Assembly (NCBI GenBank): GCA_945862125.1
Contig: CAMAYC010000001.1
Coordinates: 1 to 64,000 of the forward strand
Source: Reyranella massiliensis 521
GTDB lineage: Bacteria; Pseudomonadota; Alphaproteobacteria; Reyranellales; Reyranellaceae
Direction of reading: 5' to 3'
Length of the DNA stretch: 64,000 nucleotides
Positions 35,308-43,944 of the stretch are shown one piece after another (position 1 is the stretch's first letter; the number at the start of each line of letters is the position of its first letter). The notes beneath the pieces are model-generated. The model saw nothing but the letters and a program-made list of their open reading frames with translations, ran no database searches and had not been told where the DNA came from. The translations under genes were made by a program, and so were the position numbers.

Positions 35308-37655
35308 GAGTTCAGCGCCTCCCAGACGCGCTCGGGCGTGGCCGGCATGTTGATGTGCTTGCCGCCCAGTGCATCGACGATGGCGTTCATCACCGACGGC
35401 AACGAACCCGCGCAACCGGCCTCGCCGCAGCCCTTGGCCCCCAGCACGTTGGTCGTCGCCGGCACCGAGTGGTAGCCCATTTCGAAGAACGGCACCGTAT
35501 CGGCGCGCGGCAAGGCGTAGTCGGTGAAGCTGCCGGTGAGCGGCTGGCCGTCCTCGCTGTAGACCACGCGCTCGAACATCGCCTGGCCGATGCCCTGCAC
35601 AACGCCGCCGTGGCTCTGGCCCTCGACCAGCAGCGGATTGATGACCGTGCCGAAGTCGCCAACCATCGTGTACTTCACGACTTCTACGACGCCGGTGTCG
35701 GGATCGATCTCGACTTCCGCGACATGCGCGCCATTGGGAAAGGCTGACGGCGCCGCCTCATGCACGTGGCTGACATCGAGCGTGGCCGGCACGCCCTCGG
35801 GCAGTTTCATGCCGGCGCGCAGCCGCTCGGCCAGTTCCATGATGCCGATGCCACGGTCGGTACCGACGATGGTGAAGCGGCCGGCCTGGAATTCGATGTC
35901 GGCGGCCGAGGCTTCCAGCGCCACGCCCGCGATCTGCTTGCCCTTGTCGATCACCTTGTCGGAGGCTTCGACGATCGCCGCCCCTGACGCCATGATCGAC
36001 TTGGAACCGCCGGTGCCGCCGCCAGCGATCAGCAGATCGCTGTCGCCCTGGACCAGCTTGATCTTCCTGAACGGGATGCCGAGCTTGGTGGTCAGTACCT
36101 GGGCGAAGGCCGACCAGTGGCCCTGGCCGTAGTCGAGCGTGCCGGTGATGATGGTGACGTCGCCGTTGGGCTCGAAGCGGATGCCGCCCATCTCGTTGGT
36201 CGGCGGCGCGGTCACTTCGAGATAATCGCCGATGCCCATGCCGCGCAGCTTGCCGCGCGCCTTGCTCTCGGCCTTGCGACCGGCGAAGCCCTCGACGTCG
36301 GCGAGTTTCAGCGCCTTGTCGAGCAGTATGGAGAACTCGCCCGAGTCATAGGTCGTGCCCGACGCGGTCTTGTAGGGCATCTCCTCGGGCCTGATGTGGT
36401 TGCGCTTGCGCATCTCGACCTGGTCGATGCCCATCTCGCGTGCCGCCGTGTCGATCAGCCGTTCCATGAAGTAGTTGGCCTCGGGCCGGCCGGCGCCGCG
36501 ATAGGCACCGATCGGCGAGGTATGAGTGAAGCAGACCTTGGTCGAAACCGAGATCAGCGGCGTGCGATAGATGGCAGCAAGGTTGCGGGTGACGCCGAGT
36601 GCGCCCATGGCCGCACCGACGTTGGAGAGATAGCCGCCCAGGTTCGCGTAGCCGACGAGGCGCACGGCGAGGAAGGTGCCGTCCTTGTCCAATGCCAGTT
36701 CGGCGTCGAAATCATGATCGCGGCCGTGCTGGTCGGAAAGGAAGCTGCCGCTGCGGTCGTCGGTCCACTTCACCGGCCGGCCGAGGATCTTCGAGGCATG
36801 AAAGAGACCGGCATATTCGGGGTAGGGCGAACCCTTCATGCCGAACGAGCCGCCGACATTGCCGGTGAGGATGCGCATTTGCGCCGGCTTGACGCCGAGC
36901 AGCGCCGCCATCTGATGCTTGAGGCCGAACACGCCCTGATTGCCGGCGTGGAAAGTGTAGCGGTCGCTCGCCTTGTCGTAGAAGGCGACCGCCGAGCGCG
37001 GCTCCATGGCGCAGACGACGATGCGGTTGCTTACCAGCCGAAGGCGCGTGACGTGCGCGGCCTTGGCGAAAGCTTCGTCGACCTTGGGCGTGTCACCGGA
37101 GTGAAAGTCGGCGCAGACGTTGCCGGGCACGTCGTCGAACACCACGGGCGCGCCGGGCTGGGCGGCCTCGCGCGCCTCGGTGACGGCGGGGAGAGATTCG
37201 ATGTCGATCACGACCGCCTCGGCCGCGTCCCGGGCCTCGGCCTGCGTCTCGGCGACGACAAAGGCCACCGGATCGCCGGCGAAGCGCACCTTGTCGGTGG
37301 CGAGCGAATAGCGCGTCGGCGTCTTCATCGGTGAACCGTCGCGTTGCGGCACCATCATCACCGTTTTCAGTGCCCCGTAGCCCGCGGCGTTGAGGTCGGC
37401 GCCGGTCCAGATACCCAGCACACCTGGCATCCGGCGCGCCTCCTCGATGTCGATGCCCTTGATGATCCCGTGCGCCACCTGGCTGCGCACCATCACGCAC
37501 CAGGCCTGGTTCTGGAGGCTGATATCGTCGCTGTAGCTCCCTTCGCCCTTCAGCAGGGTCGGGTCCTCCTGGCGGGGCACGGGCTGGCCGACGCCGAACT
37601 TCATCAAATCGAGATTATCCGCAGCGAAAGGCGCGTTCATCGGAACCCATTTCAA
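35304..37655 (-). CDS. Xanthine dehydrogenase family molybdopterin-binding subunit (form II CoxL-like)
   Basis: 783-aa large subunit of a molybdenum hydroxylase. It shows the N-terminal GQPVPRQEDPTLLKGEGSYSDD, SFGMKG near residue 270, and the form II signature GAYRGAGRPEANYFMERLID near residue 385. The C-terminal GCGEAGCAGSLPSVMNAIVDAL carries the catalytic Glu. Form I CoxL would read AYRCSFR, so this is not a CO dehydrogenase. Neither the FAD nor the [2Fe-2S] subunit gene is adjacent. It probably hydroxylates an N-heterocycle or aldehyde. Start may be 37655 (MKWVPM) or 37640 (MNAPF). Confidence 0.9.
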   Translation of the reverse strand: MKWVPMNAPFAADNLDLMKFGVGQPVPRQEDPTLLKGEGSYSDDISLQNQAWCVMVRSQVAHGIIKGIDIEEARRMPGVLGIWTGADLNAAGYGALKTVMMVPQRDGSPMKTPTRYSLATDKVRFAGDPVAFVVAETQAEARDAAEAVVIDIESLPAVTEAREAAQPGAPVVFDDVPGNVCADFHSGDTPKVDEAFAKAAHVTRLRLVSNRIVVCAMEPRSAVAFYDKASDRYTFHAGNQGVFGLKHQMAALLGVKPAQMRILTGNVGGSFGMKGSPYPEYAGLFHASKILGRPVKWTDDRSGSFLSDQHGRDHDFDAELALDKDGTFLAVRLVGYANLGGYLSNVGAAMGALGVTRNLAAIYRTPLISVSTKVCFTHTSPIGAYRGAGRPEANYFMERLIDTAAREMGIDQVEMRKRNHIRPEEMPYKTASGTTYDSGEFSILLDKALKLADVEGFAGRKAESKARGKLRGMGIGDYLEVTAPPTNEMGGIRFEPNGDVTIITGTLDYGQGHWSAFAQVLTTKLGIPFRKIKLVQGDSDLLIAGGGTGGSKSIMASGAAIVEASDKVIDKGKQIAGVALEASAADIEFQAGRFTIVGTDRGIGIMELAERLRAGMKLPEGVPATLDVSHVHEAAPSAFPNGAHVAEVEIDPDTGVVEVVKYTMVGDFGTVINPLLVEGQSHGGVVQGIGQAMFERVVYSEDGQPLTGSFTDYALPRADTVPFFEMGYHSVPATTNVLGAKGCGEAGCAGSLPSVMNAIVDALGGKHINMPATPERVWEALNS

Positions 37656-37718
37656 AAGAGGGGAAATTAGACCGCGATTATAGCGCGGCCAGGCATGGGC
37701 TGTGCTAGTGATTCAGGC

Positions 37719-39416
37719 ATGTCCAACCTCGATCCCGTCACGCTGACTGTCATCCAGAACGGCCTGATCCAGGTCTGTAACGAAATGGACCTGGCTTTCG
37801 TCCGGGCGGCGTTCTCGCCGGTAATTTCCGAGGGCATGGACCGCTCCGACGGTATTTACGACGCAACCGACGGATCCTTGATCGCCCAGGGCGAACTGGG
37901 CTTGCCGGTCTTCGTCGGCACCATGCAATTCTCGACCCGTGCCGTCATCGAGCGGGTGAAAAGCCACTATGCAGGAATGGTGGAGCCGGGCGACGTCTTC
38001 ATCGTCAACGACCCCTATCTCGGCGGCACCCATCTGATGGACGTACGGTTCGTAAAGCCGTTCTTCTACAAGGGCGAGGTCTTCGCCTGGCTCGCCAACA
38101 CCGGCCACTGGCCCGACGTCGGCGGCATGGTGCCCGGCGGCTTCTCCGCCAGCGCTACGGAGGTCGAGCAGGAGGGGCTGCGCCTGCCGCCGGTAAAATT
38201 CTTCAAGAAGGGCGAGATGGACCAGGAGATTCTCTCGATCATCCTGTCCAACATCCGCATTGCCGACCAGCGCATCGGCGACATCAAGGCCCAGGCCGCC
38301 GCACTGACCACTGGCGAGGTGCGCCTCACTGCATTGATCGACCGCTACGGCGCCGATGTCGTGCGCGCGGCCATCGCCGAGATGCGCCACCGCGCTGAGC
38401 GCCAGATGCGGGCCAAGATCGCCGGCATTCCCGACGGCATCTACGAAGGTAACTCGCAGGTCGACAGCGACGGCGTGGTCGACGAGCCGCTGACCATCCG
38501 GATGAAGATCACCAAGAAGGGCGATGAGCTGCTCTTCGACATGACCGGTTCGAGCCCGCCCTGCCGCGGGCCGATGAACAGCGTCATCGCCACCACCAAG
38601 TCGGCAATCTATCTCGCCATCAAACACATCTTCCCTGACGTGCCGATCAATGCCGGCACCTTCGAGCCGCTGAAGATCATCGAGCCCGAGGGCACGTTCC
38701 TTTATGCCAGGTATCCGCGGCCGGTCTCGGGCTGCGCCGCCGAGGTGAGCCAGCGCATCGCCGAGGCGGTGTTCGCGGCACTCACTCACGCAATTCCCGA
38801 CATCCTGTTCGCGGCTCCCGCCGGCACGTCGGGCAATCTCGGCGTTGGCGGCTTCGATCCCGAGCGCAACCGCAGCTACATCATGTATCTCTTCACCGGT
38901 GGCGGTTACGGAGGCTTCAAGGGCGGCGACGGCCTCAGCAACGGCTGTTCGACCATCGGCATTTCCAAGATGCCGCCGGTCGAGGTGCTGGAGCAGTTCT
39001 ATCCGATCCTGTTCGAGGAATTCTCCTTGTGCGAGGGCTCGGGTGGCGCTGGCGAATTCCGCGGCGGCTTCGGCATCAACTACGCCATCAAGCTGCGGCG
39101 CGGCGAGGCCCGGGTCTCGATGGTGATGGATCACGGCCGTACCGGCCCGCAGGGCGCGCTGGGCGGCAGTGCCGGCGGCGTCAACAAAGTGGCGGTGACG
39201 CAAGGCGGCAAGACCTACCGGCCGCCGCATCTTTCCAAGGACCAGGATATCGAGATCGGCGTCGGCGACGTGGTGCGCGTGTCGACGCCGGGCGGCGGCG
39301 GCTTCGGCGATCCCGCCCGACGCGATCCCGCGCGGGTTACCCGCGACGTGGCGCGCGGCTACTACACCGCAGAACAGGCGCGCGAGAAATTCGGTCAGCG
39401 GACGGCCGCGGAATGA
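37719..39416 (+). CDS. Hydantoinase B family protein, second copy
   Basis: 565-aa HyuB-type protein: LDPVTLTVIQNGLIQVCNEM at the N-terminus, FIVNDPYLGGTHLMDVRF near residue 92, and C-terminal STPGGGGFGDPARRDPARV. It is divergent from the molybdenum hydroxylase gene. No HyuA gene adjoins it; the other HyuA in the window is 21 kb away and belongs to its own operon. It starts a three-gene string with overlapping start/stop codons to an exported protein and asparaginase. ATG 37719 is preferred over the ORF-track start because it begins the conserved domain. Confidence 0.9.
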   Translation: MSNLDPVTLTVIQNGLIQVCNEMDLAFVRAAFSPVISEGMDRSDGIYDATDGSLIAQGELGLPVFVGTMQFSTRAVIERVKSHYAGMVEPGDVFIVNDPYLGGTHLMDVRFVKPFFYKGEVFAWLANTGHWPDVGGMVPGGFSASATEVEQEGLRLPPVKFFKKGEMDQEILSIILSNIRIADQRIGDIKAQAAALTTGEVRLTALIDRYGADVVRAAIAEMRHRAERQMRAKIAGIPDGIYEGNSQVDSDGVVDEPLTIRMKITKKGDELLFDMTGSSPPCRGPMNSVIATTKSAIYLAIKHIFPDVPINAGTFEPLKIIEPEGTFLYARYPRPVSGCAAEVSQRIAEAVFAALTHAIPDILFAAPAGTSGNLGVGGFDPERNRSYIMYLFTGGGYGGFKGGDGLSNGCSTIGISKMPPVEVLEQFYPILFEEFSLCEGSGGAGEFRGGFGINYAIKLRRGEARVSMVMDHGRTGPQGALGGSAGGVNKVAVTQGGKTYRPPHLSKDQDIEIGVGDVVRVSTPGGGGFGDPARRDPARVTRDVARGYYTAEQAREKFGQRTAAE

Positions 39417-39937
39417 GGCTGCTCCGGCGACAGGTCCTGGCCCTGCCCGTGGTGATGGCGGCGGGCAATGCCGCGGCCCAGGCGATATGGATCCCGGTGT
39501 CGGGTGCCGACAATTCCTTCTATGTCGAGATGCCGGGGACGCCCCTCTACAAGGTGATCGACACGGCGACACCGGCCGGCACGCCTTTCGTCTATCACTC
39601 CTACAGTCTCGAATACCGGCGGCTTTCTTTCGTGGCGCAGACCGCGCTCTATCCCGCTGGGATCGATGTCGCGAAGCCACGCGTCAACCTGCAGATCGCA
39701 CTCGACGACCGCGCCCAGCGCCTGGAAGGCGGCAAATGGAGCAAGGTCGAGTGGCGCGACGTGCAGGGTGCCACCGCCGTCGAATCGATCGGCCCGATCG
39801 CCGGCGGCAGCGCGCTGCGGCAGCTTTCGCTGCTGAAGGGCCGCCGCTTCGTGTCGCTGGGCTATCTCGCGCCGGCCGACGCCATGCGCGCGCCGGAGGC
39901 CGAACGCTTCTTCCGCTCACTGAGGCTCATCGCATGA
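39413..39937 (+). CDS. Exported protein of unknown function
   Basis: 174 aa; family not recognised. The N-terminus MRLLRRQVLALPVVMAAGNAAAQA is a signal peptide. The mature part has alternating hydrophobic residues suggesting a beta-rich fold, with ERFFRSLRLIA at the C-terminus. The ATG overlaps the HyuB stop (ATGA), and its own TGA overlaps the asparaginase ATG. Translation of all three is therefore probably coupled. Role in the amide operon unknown. Confidence 0.6.
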   Translation: MRLLRRQVLALPVVMAAGNAAAQAIWIPVSGADNSFYVEMPGTPLYKVIDTATPAGTPFVYHSYSLEYRRLSFVAQTALYPAGIDVAKPRVNLQIALDDRAQRLEGGKWSKVEWRDVQGATAVESIGPIAGGSALRQLSLLKGRRFVSLGYLAPADAMRAPEAERFFRSLRLIA

Positions 39938-40953
39938 CATTGCCGCGCATAAAGGTTCTGGCGCTGGGCGGCACCATCGCCACGCGCCCCGATGCCTCGG
40001 GTGCCATGCAGATGGGGCTGGGCGCCGACGATCTCGTGGCAGCGGTTCCCGCTCTGGCGACGCTGGCCGCGATCGATGCCGAGACCGTGTCCAAAGTCGG
40101 CAGCCATTCACTGGGATTCGACCATCTCCACGCGTTGGCTACGAAGATCGCGGCACTCGACGTCGACGGCGTGATCGTGACGCAAGGCACCGACACGCTC
40201 GAGGAAACCGCGTTCCTGCTCGATCTGCTGCTCGACCGCGATATCCCGGTGATCGTAACGGCGGCGATGCGCAATCCGGCGCTCACGTCGCCAGACGGGC
40301 CGGGCAACCTGCTGGCCGCCGTGCGCGTGGCCTGCGATCCGTGGGTGCGCGCGCATGCCAGGGCACTGGGCGTGATGGCGGTGATGCTGGACGAGGTCTA
40401 TGCCGCGTCCGATGTGCTGAAAGTCCACCCGACGCGGCTCAACGCTTTTGCCGCGCCGCAGACCGGTCCGCTCGCCGCCCTCGTCGAGGACCGCGTGGTG
40501 CCACTGGCACTGCCGGTGCGCGAGGCGATCACCGCGGCGCATGCGCGACTGGCGGCCTCGGCAGGCGGCAAGGCGGCACCCGTCGCGTTGTGCTGGTTTG
40601 GCCTCGACGAACCGGGCTTCATGATCGAGGCGCTGGTCGATCACCCTGACCGATTGGGCTATCGCGGCGCCGTCCTGGGCGCGATGGGTGGAGGTCATGT
40701 GCCCGAACGCGTGGTACCCCTCGTCGAGCGCCTGGCCGCGTTGCTGCCGACGGTCGTCTCGCCGCGTGCCGGTGGTGGGCCAATGCTGCGACAAACCTAC
40801 GGTGGCCCCAGCTCGGAGATCGCGCTACGCAAGGCCGGCCTGATCTGGGGCGGCCGATTGCATCCTCTGAAGGCGCGGGTGCTTCTGGAGACCTGTCTCA
40901 GGGCCGGGCTCAGCCGCGACATCATTGCCGAGGTGTTCGACGCCTTCGGCTAG
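39934..40953 (+). CDS. Asparaginase (L-asparaginase type I/II fold)
   Basis: 339-aa amidohydrolase that converts asparagine (or a related amide) to aspartate and ammonia. The first catalytic Thr motif is in KVLALGGTIATRPDASG near residue 12, and the second is VTQGTDTLEETAFLLDLLL near residue 88. TSPDGPGNLLAA follows near residue 118. The ATG at 39934 overlaps the previous stop; the ORF-track start is inside the preceding gene. There is no signal peptide, so it is cytosolic. Its operon with HyuB suggests hydrolysis of a cyclic amide product. Confidence 0.88.
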   Translation: MTLPRIKVLALGGTIATRPDASGAMQMGLGADDLVAAVPALATLAAIDAETVSKVGSHSLGFDHLHALATKIAALDVDGVIVTQGTDTLEETAFLLDLLLDRDIPVIVTAAMRNPALTSPDGPGNLLAAVRVACDPWVRAHARALGVMAVMLDEVYAASDVLKVHPTRLNAFAAPQTGPLAALVEDRVVPLALPVREAITAAHARLAASAGGKAAPVALCWFGLDEPGFMIEALVDHPDRLGYRGAVLGAMGGGHVPERVVPLVERLAALLPTVVSPRAGGGPMLRQTYGGPSSEIALRKAGLIWGGRLHPLKARVLLETCLRAGLSRDIIAEVFDAFG

Positions 40954-40983
40954 AATTACGGTATTCGGCGCGAGGTGATCGTC

Positions 40984-42417
40984 ATGTTCGAATCCTTCGA
41001 CGCGGTCCTGCTGGCCCGGGCGCAGTTTGCCTTCACCGTCGCGTTCCATTTCATCTTTCCGTCCTTTTCGATCGGGCTTGCGAGCTATCTTGCAGTGCTC
41101 GAGGGCCTATGGCTGTGGACGGGGCGTCAGATCTATCTCGACCTGTTCAAGTACTGGCTGAAGATCTTTGCGCTGGCCTTCGGCATGGGCGTGGTCTCGG
41201 GCATCGTCATGGCCTATCAGTTCGGCACCAACTGGGCGGCCTTCTCCGACAAGGCAGGCCCCGTCATCGGACCGATGATGGCCTACGAGGTGCTGACCGC
41301 CTTCTTCCTCGAGGCCGGCTTCCTGGGCGTCATGCTGTTCGGCATGAACCGCGTCGGCCGCACGCTGCACTTCGTTGCCACCCTGGCGGTCGCGGTCGGC
41401 ACCTTCGTCTCGGCTTTCTGGATCCTGTCGGCCAACAGCTGGATGCACACGCCGGCCGGCTTTGCGGTGAATGCCGGCGGCCAGTTCGTGCCGGTCGACT
41501 GGCTGGCGGTGATCTTCAATCCGTCCTTTCCCTACCGGCTGGTCCACACCGTGTTCGGCGCCTATCTCACCACCGCCCTGGTGGTGGGCGCGGTCGGCGC
41601 CTGGCACCTGCTGCGCGCCAGGTCGGACAGCGGAAGGGCGAATGACGGCGCGCGCGTGATGTTCTCGATGGCCATGGGCATGATCACGGTGGTGGCGCCG
41701 CTACAAATCTTCGCCGGCGACCAGCACGGGCTGAACACGCTGGAGCACCAGCCGGTCAAGGTCATGGCCATGGAAGGTCACTTCAAGAGCTATCCAGACG
41801 GCGCGCCGCTGATCCTGTTCGGCTGGCCCGACAGGAAAGAGGCCAAGACGCTCTATGCCGTCGAGATTCCCAAGGCATCGTCGTTGATCCTGAAGCACTC
41901 CTGGGACGCGCCGATGAAAGGCCTCGACTCGGTCGACCGCCAGGAATGGCCACCCGTTGCGATCGTCTTCTGGGCCTTCCGCATCATGGTCGGCATGGGA
42001 ATGTTGATGCTGACGCTGGCGTTGTTCAGCCTGCTCGCGCGCGTCAGGCACCGGCTCTACGACTGGCCGCTGCTGCATGGCTTCGCCCTGGCTATGGGGC
42101 CGGCCGGCTTCGTGGCGGTGATCGCCGGCTGGGTGACGACCGAGGTCGGGCGCCAGCCCTATACGGTGCATGGCCTGCTGCGCACAGCCGATTCGGCCTC
42201 GCGGCTCGATGCGCCGGCTGTCGCGGCCTCGCTGCTGGCCTTCATCGTGGTCTACTTCATCGTGTTCGGCGCCGGAGTGTTCTACATCCTGAAGCTGATG
42301 AGCCAGCCGCCGCACCGCGGCGAGGAGGGCCCGAGCCGCGGCGCACCGGTGCGTGCGGCGGGCATCACCCCGTCGCCCGCAGTGGCGGAAAAACTCGCGA
42401 CGGGCGGGGAGGCCTGA
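40984..42417 (+). CDS. cydA: Cytochrome bd ubiquinol oxidase subunit I, short Q-loop type
   Basis: 477-aa haem-binding subunit of the quinol oxidase (bd family, cyanide-insensitive CioA-like). Features are AFTVAFHFIFPSFSIG with the axial His near residue 19, SANSWMHTPAGF near residue 150, and EVGRQPYTVHGLLRTADS near residue 390. It lacks the 60-residue insertion of E. coli CydA, so the Q-loop is short. ATG 40984 is chosen over GTG 40975 because of the aggtg spacing. It is followed by cydB and the DUF2474 gene in one transcript. Confidence 0.9.
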   Translation: MFESFDAVLLARAQFAFTVAFHFIFPSFSIGLASYLAVLEGLWLWTGRQIYLDLFKYWLKIFALAFGMGVVSGIVMAYQFGTNWAAFSDKAGPVIGPMMAYEVLTAFFLEAGFLGVMLFGMNRVGRTLHFVATLAVAVGTFVSAFWILSANSWMHTPAGFAVNAGGQFVPVDWLAVIFNPSFPYRLVHTVFGAYLTTALVVGAVGAWHLLRARSDSGRANDGARVMFSMAMGMITVVAPLQIFAGDQHGLNTLEHQPVKVMAMEGHFKSYPDGAPLILFGWPDRKEAKTLYAVEIPKASSLILKHSWDAPMKGLDSVDRQEWPPVAIVFWAFRIMVGMGMLMLTLALFSLLARVRHRLYDWPLLHGFALAMGPAGFVAVIAGWVTTEVGRQPYTVHGLLRTADSASRLDAPAVAASLLAFIVVYFIVFGAGVFYILKLMSQPPHRGEEGPSRGAPVRAAGITPSPAVAEKLATGGEA

Positions 42418-42419
42418 TC

Positions 42420-43427
42420 ATGCCATTCGCCCTCGATTTGCCCGTCATTTTTGCCTTCATCATCGCTTTTGCGATCTATGCCTATGTCATGATGGATGGC
42501 TTCGATCTCGGCATCGGTATCCTGTTCCCGATGATCCCGGCCGGACGCGAGCGCGACACCGCCATGAATTCCATCGCACCTGTATGGGACGGCAACGAGA
42601 CCTGGCTGGTGCTGGGCGGCGGTGGCCTGCTGGCGGCCTTTCCATTGGCCTACGGCGTGATCTTCTCGGCGCTCTACGCGCCGATCATCGCCATGCTGCT
42701 GGCACTGGTGTTCCGCGGCGTCGCCTTCGAGTTCCGCTGGCGTGATCCGGCGCACCGCGCCTACTGGGATGTCGCCTTCAATCTCGGTTCGGTCGTCGCC
42801 ACACTCGCGCAGGGGATCATCCTGGGCGGGCTGCTGCAGGGGATCGCGGTCAGGGATCGTGGCTATGCCGGCGGCTGGTTCGACTGGCTGACACCGTTCA
42901 GCCTGTTGGTCGGGGTCAGCCTGGTCTTCGGCTACGGGCTGCTCGGCGCCACGTGGCTGATCATGAAGAGCGAGGGCACGCTGCAGGAACGCTGCTACAG
43001 GCTCGCCTTCCGGCTGGGCATCGCGGTGATCGTGGCCATGGCGGCGGTGAGCGCCTGGACGCCGTTCCTGCGCGACGCCTACTGGCTGCGCTGGTTCGCC
43101 TGGCCGCAGATCCTGTTCACCGCCCAGGTGCCGCTACTGGTTGTCATCGCCTCGGTCACCTTCTTCGTGAGCCTGCGGCGGCAGCATCACTACACGCCTT
43201 TCCTGATGGCGCTGTCCCTGTTCACGCTGGGCCTCGCCGGTCTTGGCGTCAGCCTCTTTCCCTACGTCGTGCCGCCCTCAGTCTCGATCTGGGATGCAGC
43301 TGCGCCCACTGTCAGCCTCAAGTTCATGCTGCCGGGCGTGCTGGTGATGGTGCCGATCATCCTCGCCTACACCGCCTATTCGTACTGGGTGTTCCGTGGC
43401 AAGACGGGCCATGAAGGCTATCACTGA
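42420..43427 (+). CDS. cydB: Cytochrome bd ubiquinol oxidase subunit II
   Basis: 335 aa, polytopic, with the family entry PFALDLPVIFAFIIAFAIYAYVMMDGFDLGIGILFP and WDGNETWLVLGGGGLLAAFPLAYG. It pairs with the preceding subunit I gene; the gap is only 2 nt, so translation is coupled. The ORF-track start is inside cydA; the ATG at 42420 begins the conserved helix. Its 3' end overlaps the DUF2474 start by 17 nt. Confidence 0.92.
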   Translation: MPFALDLPVIFAFIIAFAIYAYVMMDGFDLGIGILFPMIPAGRERDTAMNSIAPVWDGNETWLVLGGGGLLAAFPLAYGVIFSALYAPIIAMLLALVFRGVAFEFRWRDPAHRAYWDVAFNLGSVVATLAQGIILGGLLQGIAVRDRGYAGGWFDWLTPFSLLVGVSLVFGYGLLGATWLIMKSEGTLQERCYRLAFRLGIAVIVAMAAVSAWTPFLRDAYWLRWFAWPQILFTAQVPLLVVIASVTFFVSLRRQHHYTPFLMALSLFTLGLAGLGVSLFPYVVPPSVSIWDAAAPTVSLKFMLPGVLVMVPIILAYTAYSYWVFRGKTGHEGYH

Positions 43428-43533
43428 GGTGAGTCTCAGGACCCGCCAGCTCTTGTGGTTCGTGGGCCTGTGGGCCGGCGGCGTAGGCGTGACCGCCTTG
43501 GTGAGCTACGGCATCCGATTCTGGCTGAAATAG
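43411..43533 (+). CDS. DUF2474 small membrane protein of the bd oxidase
   Basis: 40-aa protein MKAITEVSLRTRQLLWFVGL... ending in FWLK, with one transmembrane segment (LLWFVGLWAGGVGVTALVSYG). It overlaps the cydB 3' end by 17 nt in another frame. DUF2474 proteins commonly follow cydB in bd/CIO operons and are thought to be small accessory subunits comparable to CydX. It was too short for the ORF track. Only 4 nt separate it from the convergent MliC gene. Confidence 0.8.
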   Translation: MKAITEVSLRTRQLLWFVGLWAGGVGVTALVSYGIRFWLK

Positions 43534-43537
43534 AGCC

Positions 43538-43891
43538 TCAGGCCATGCGCCGGGTCGGCCGGCAGTTGAAGGCCAGCGGCCGGGCGCTGCCGCCGGCTTC
43601 GCGCAGGGTGGCGAGATCGTCGCGGCCAGCCCATTCATTGGTCGTGTCGGTGTAGCGGAAACCCTGGTCGGTCGGCTGGTATTCGAGGCGCCAGGTCTTG
43701 CCGTCGAGCGTGACCGAAGCGCGATTCTTGGCGTAGACCACCGACACTTCCTTGCGACCGTCGCAGAGATAGGCGATGCCCTGCGGAGTCGGGTCGTCGG
43801 CGGCGGGCCGCGGAATCAGGTTCGTCTGTGGTTGCTCTTGGGCGACACAGCCACACAACAAGGCAATCGCTGCAATCGACAGGCGCTTCAT
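43538..43891 (-). CDS. MliC-type lysozyme inhibitor lipoprotein
   Basis: 117 aa from ATG 43891: MKRLSIAAIALLCGCVAQ ends in a lipobox (LLCGC). The C-terminal domain has the MliC pattern: AYLCDGRKEVSVVYAKNRASVTLDGKTWRLEY, GFRYTDTTNEW and AFNCRPT, with two conserved Cys. MliC proteins bind and inhibit c-type lysozyme at the cell surface. The longer ORF-track start adds 20 residues without a role. Confidence 0.8.
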   Translation of the reverse strand: MKRLSIAAIALLCGCVAQEQPQTNLIPRPAADDPTPQGIAYLCDGRKEVSVVYAKNRASVTLDGKTWRLEYQPTDQGFRYTDTTNEWAGRDDLATLREAGGSARPLAFNCRPTRRMA

Positions 43892-43944
43892 CCTGCGCTT
43901 TCCTCCCTGGACCGGCACCTTAAGGAAATCGGGGGAACGTGCAA

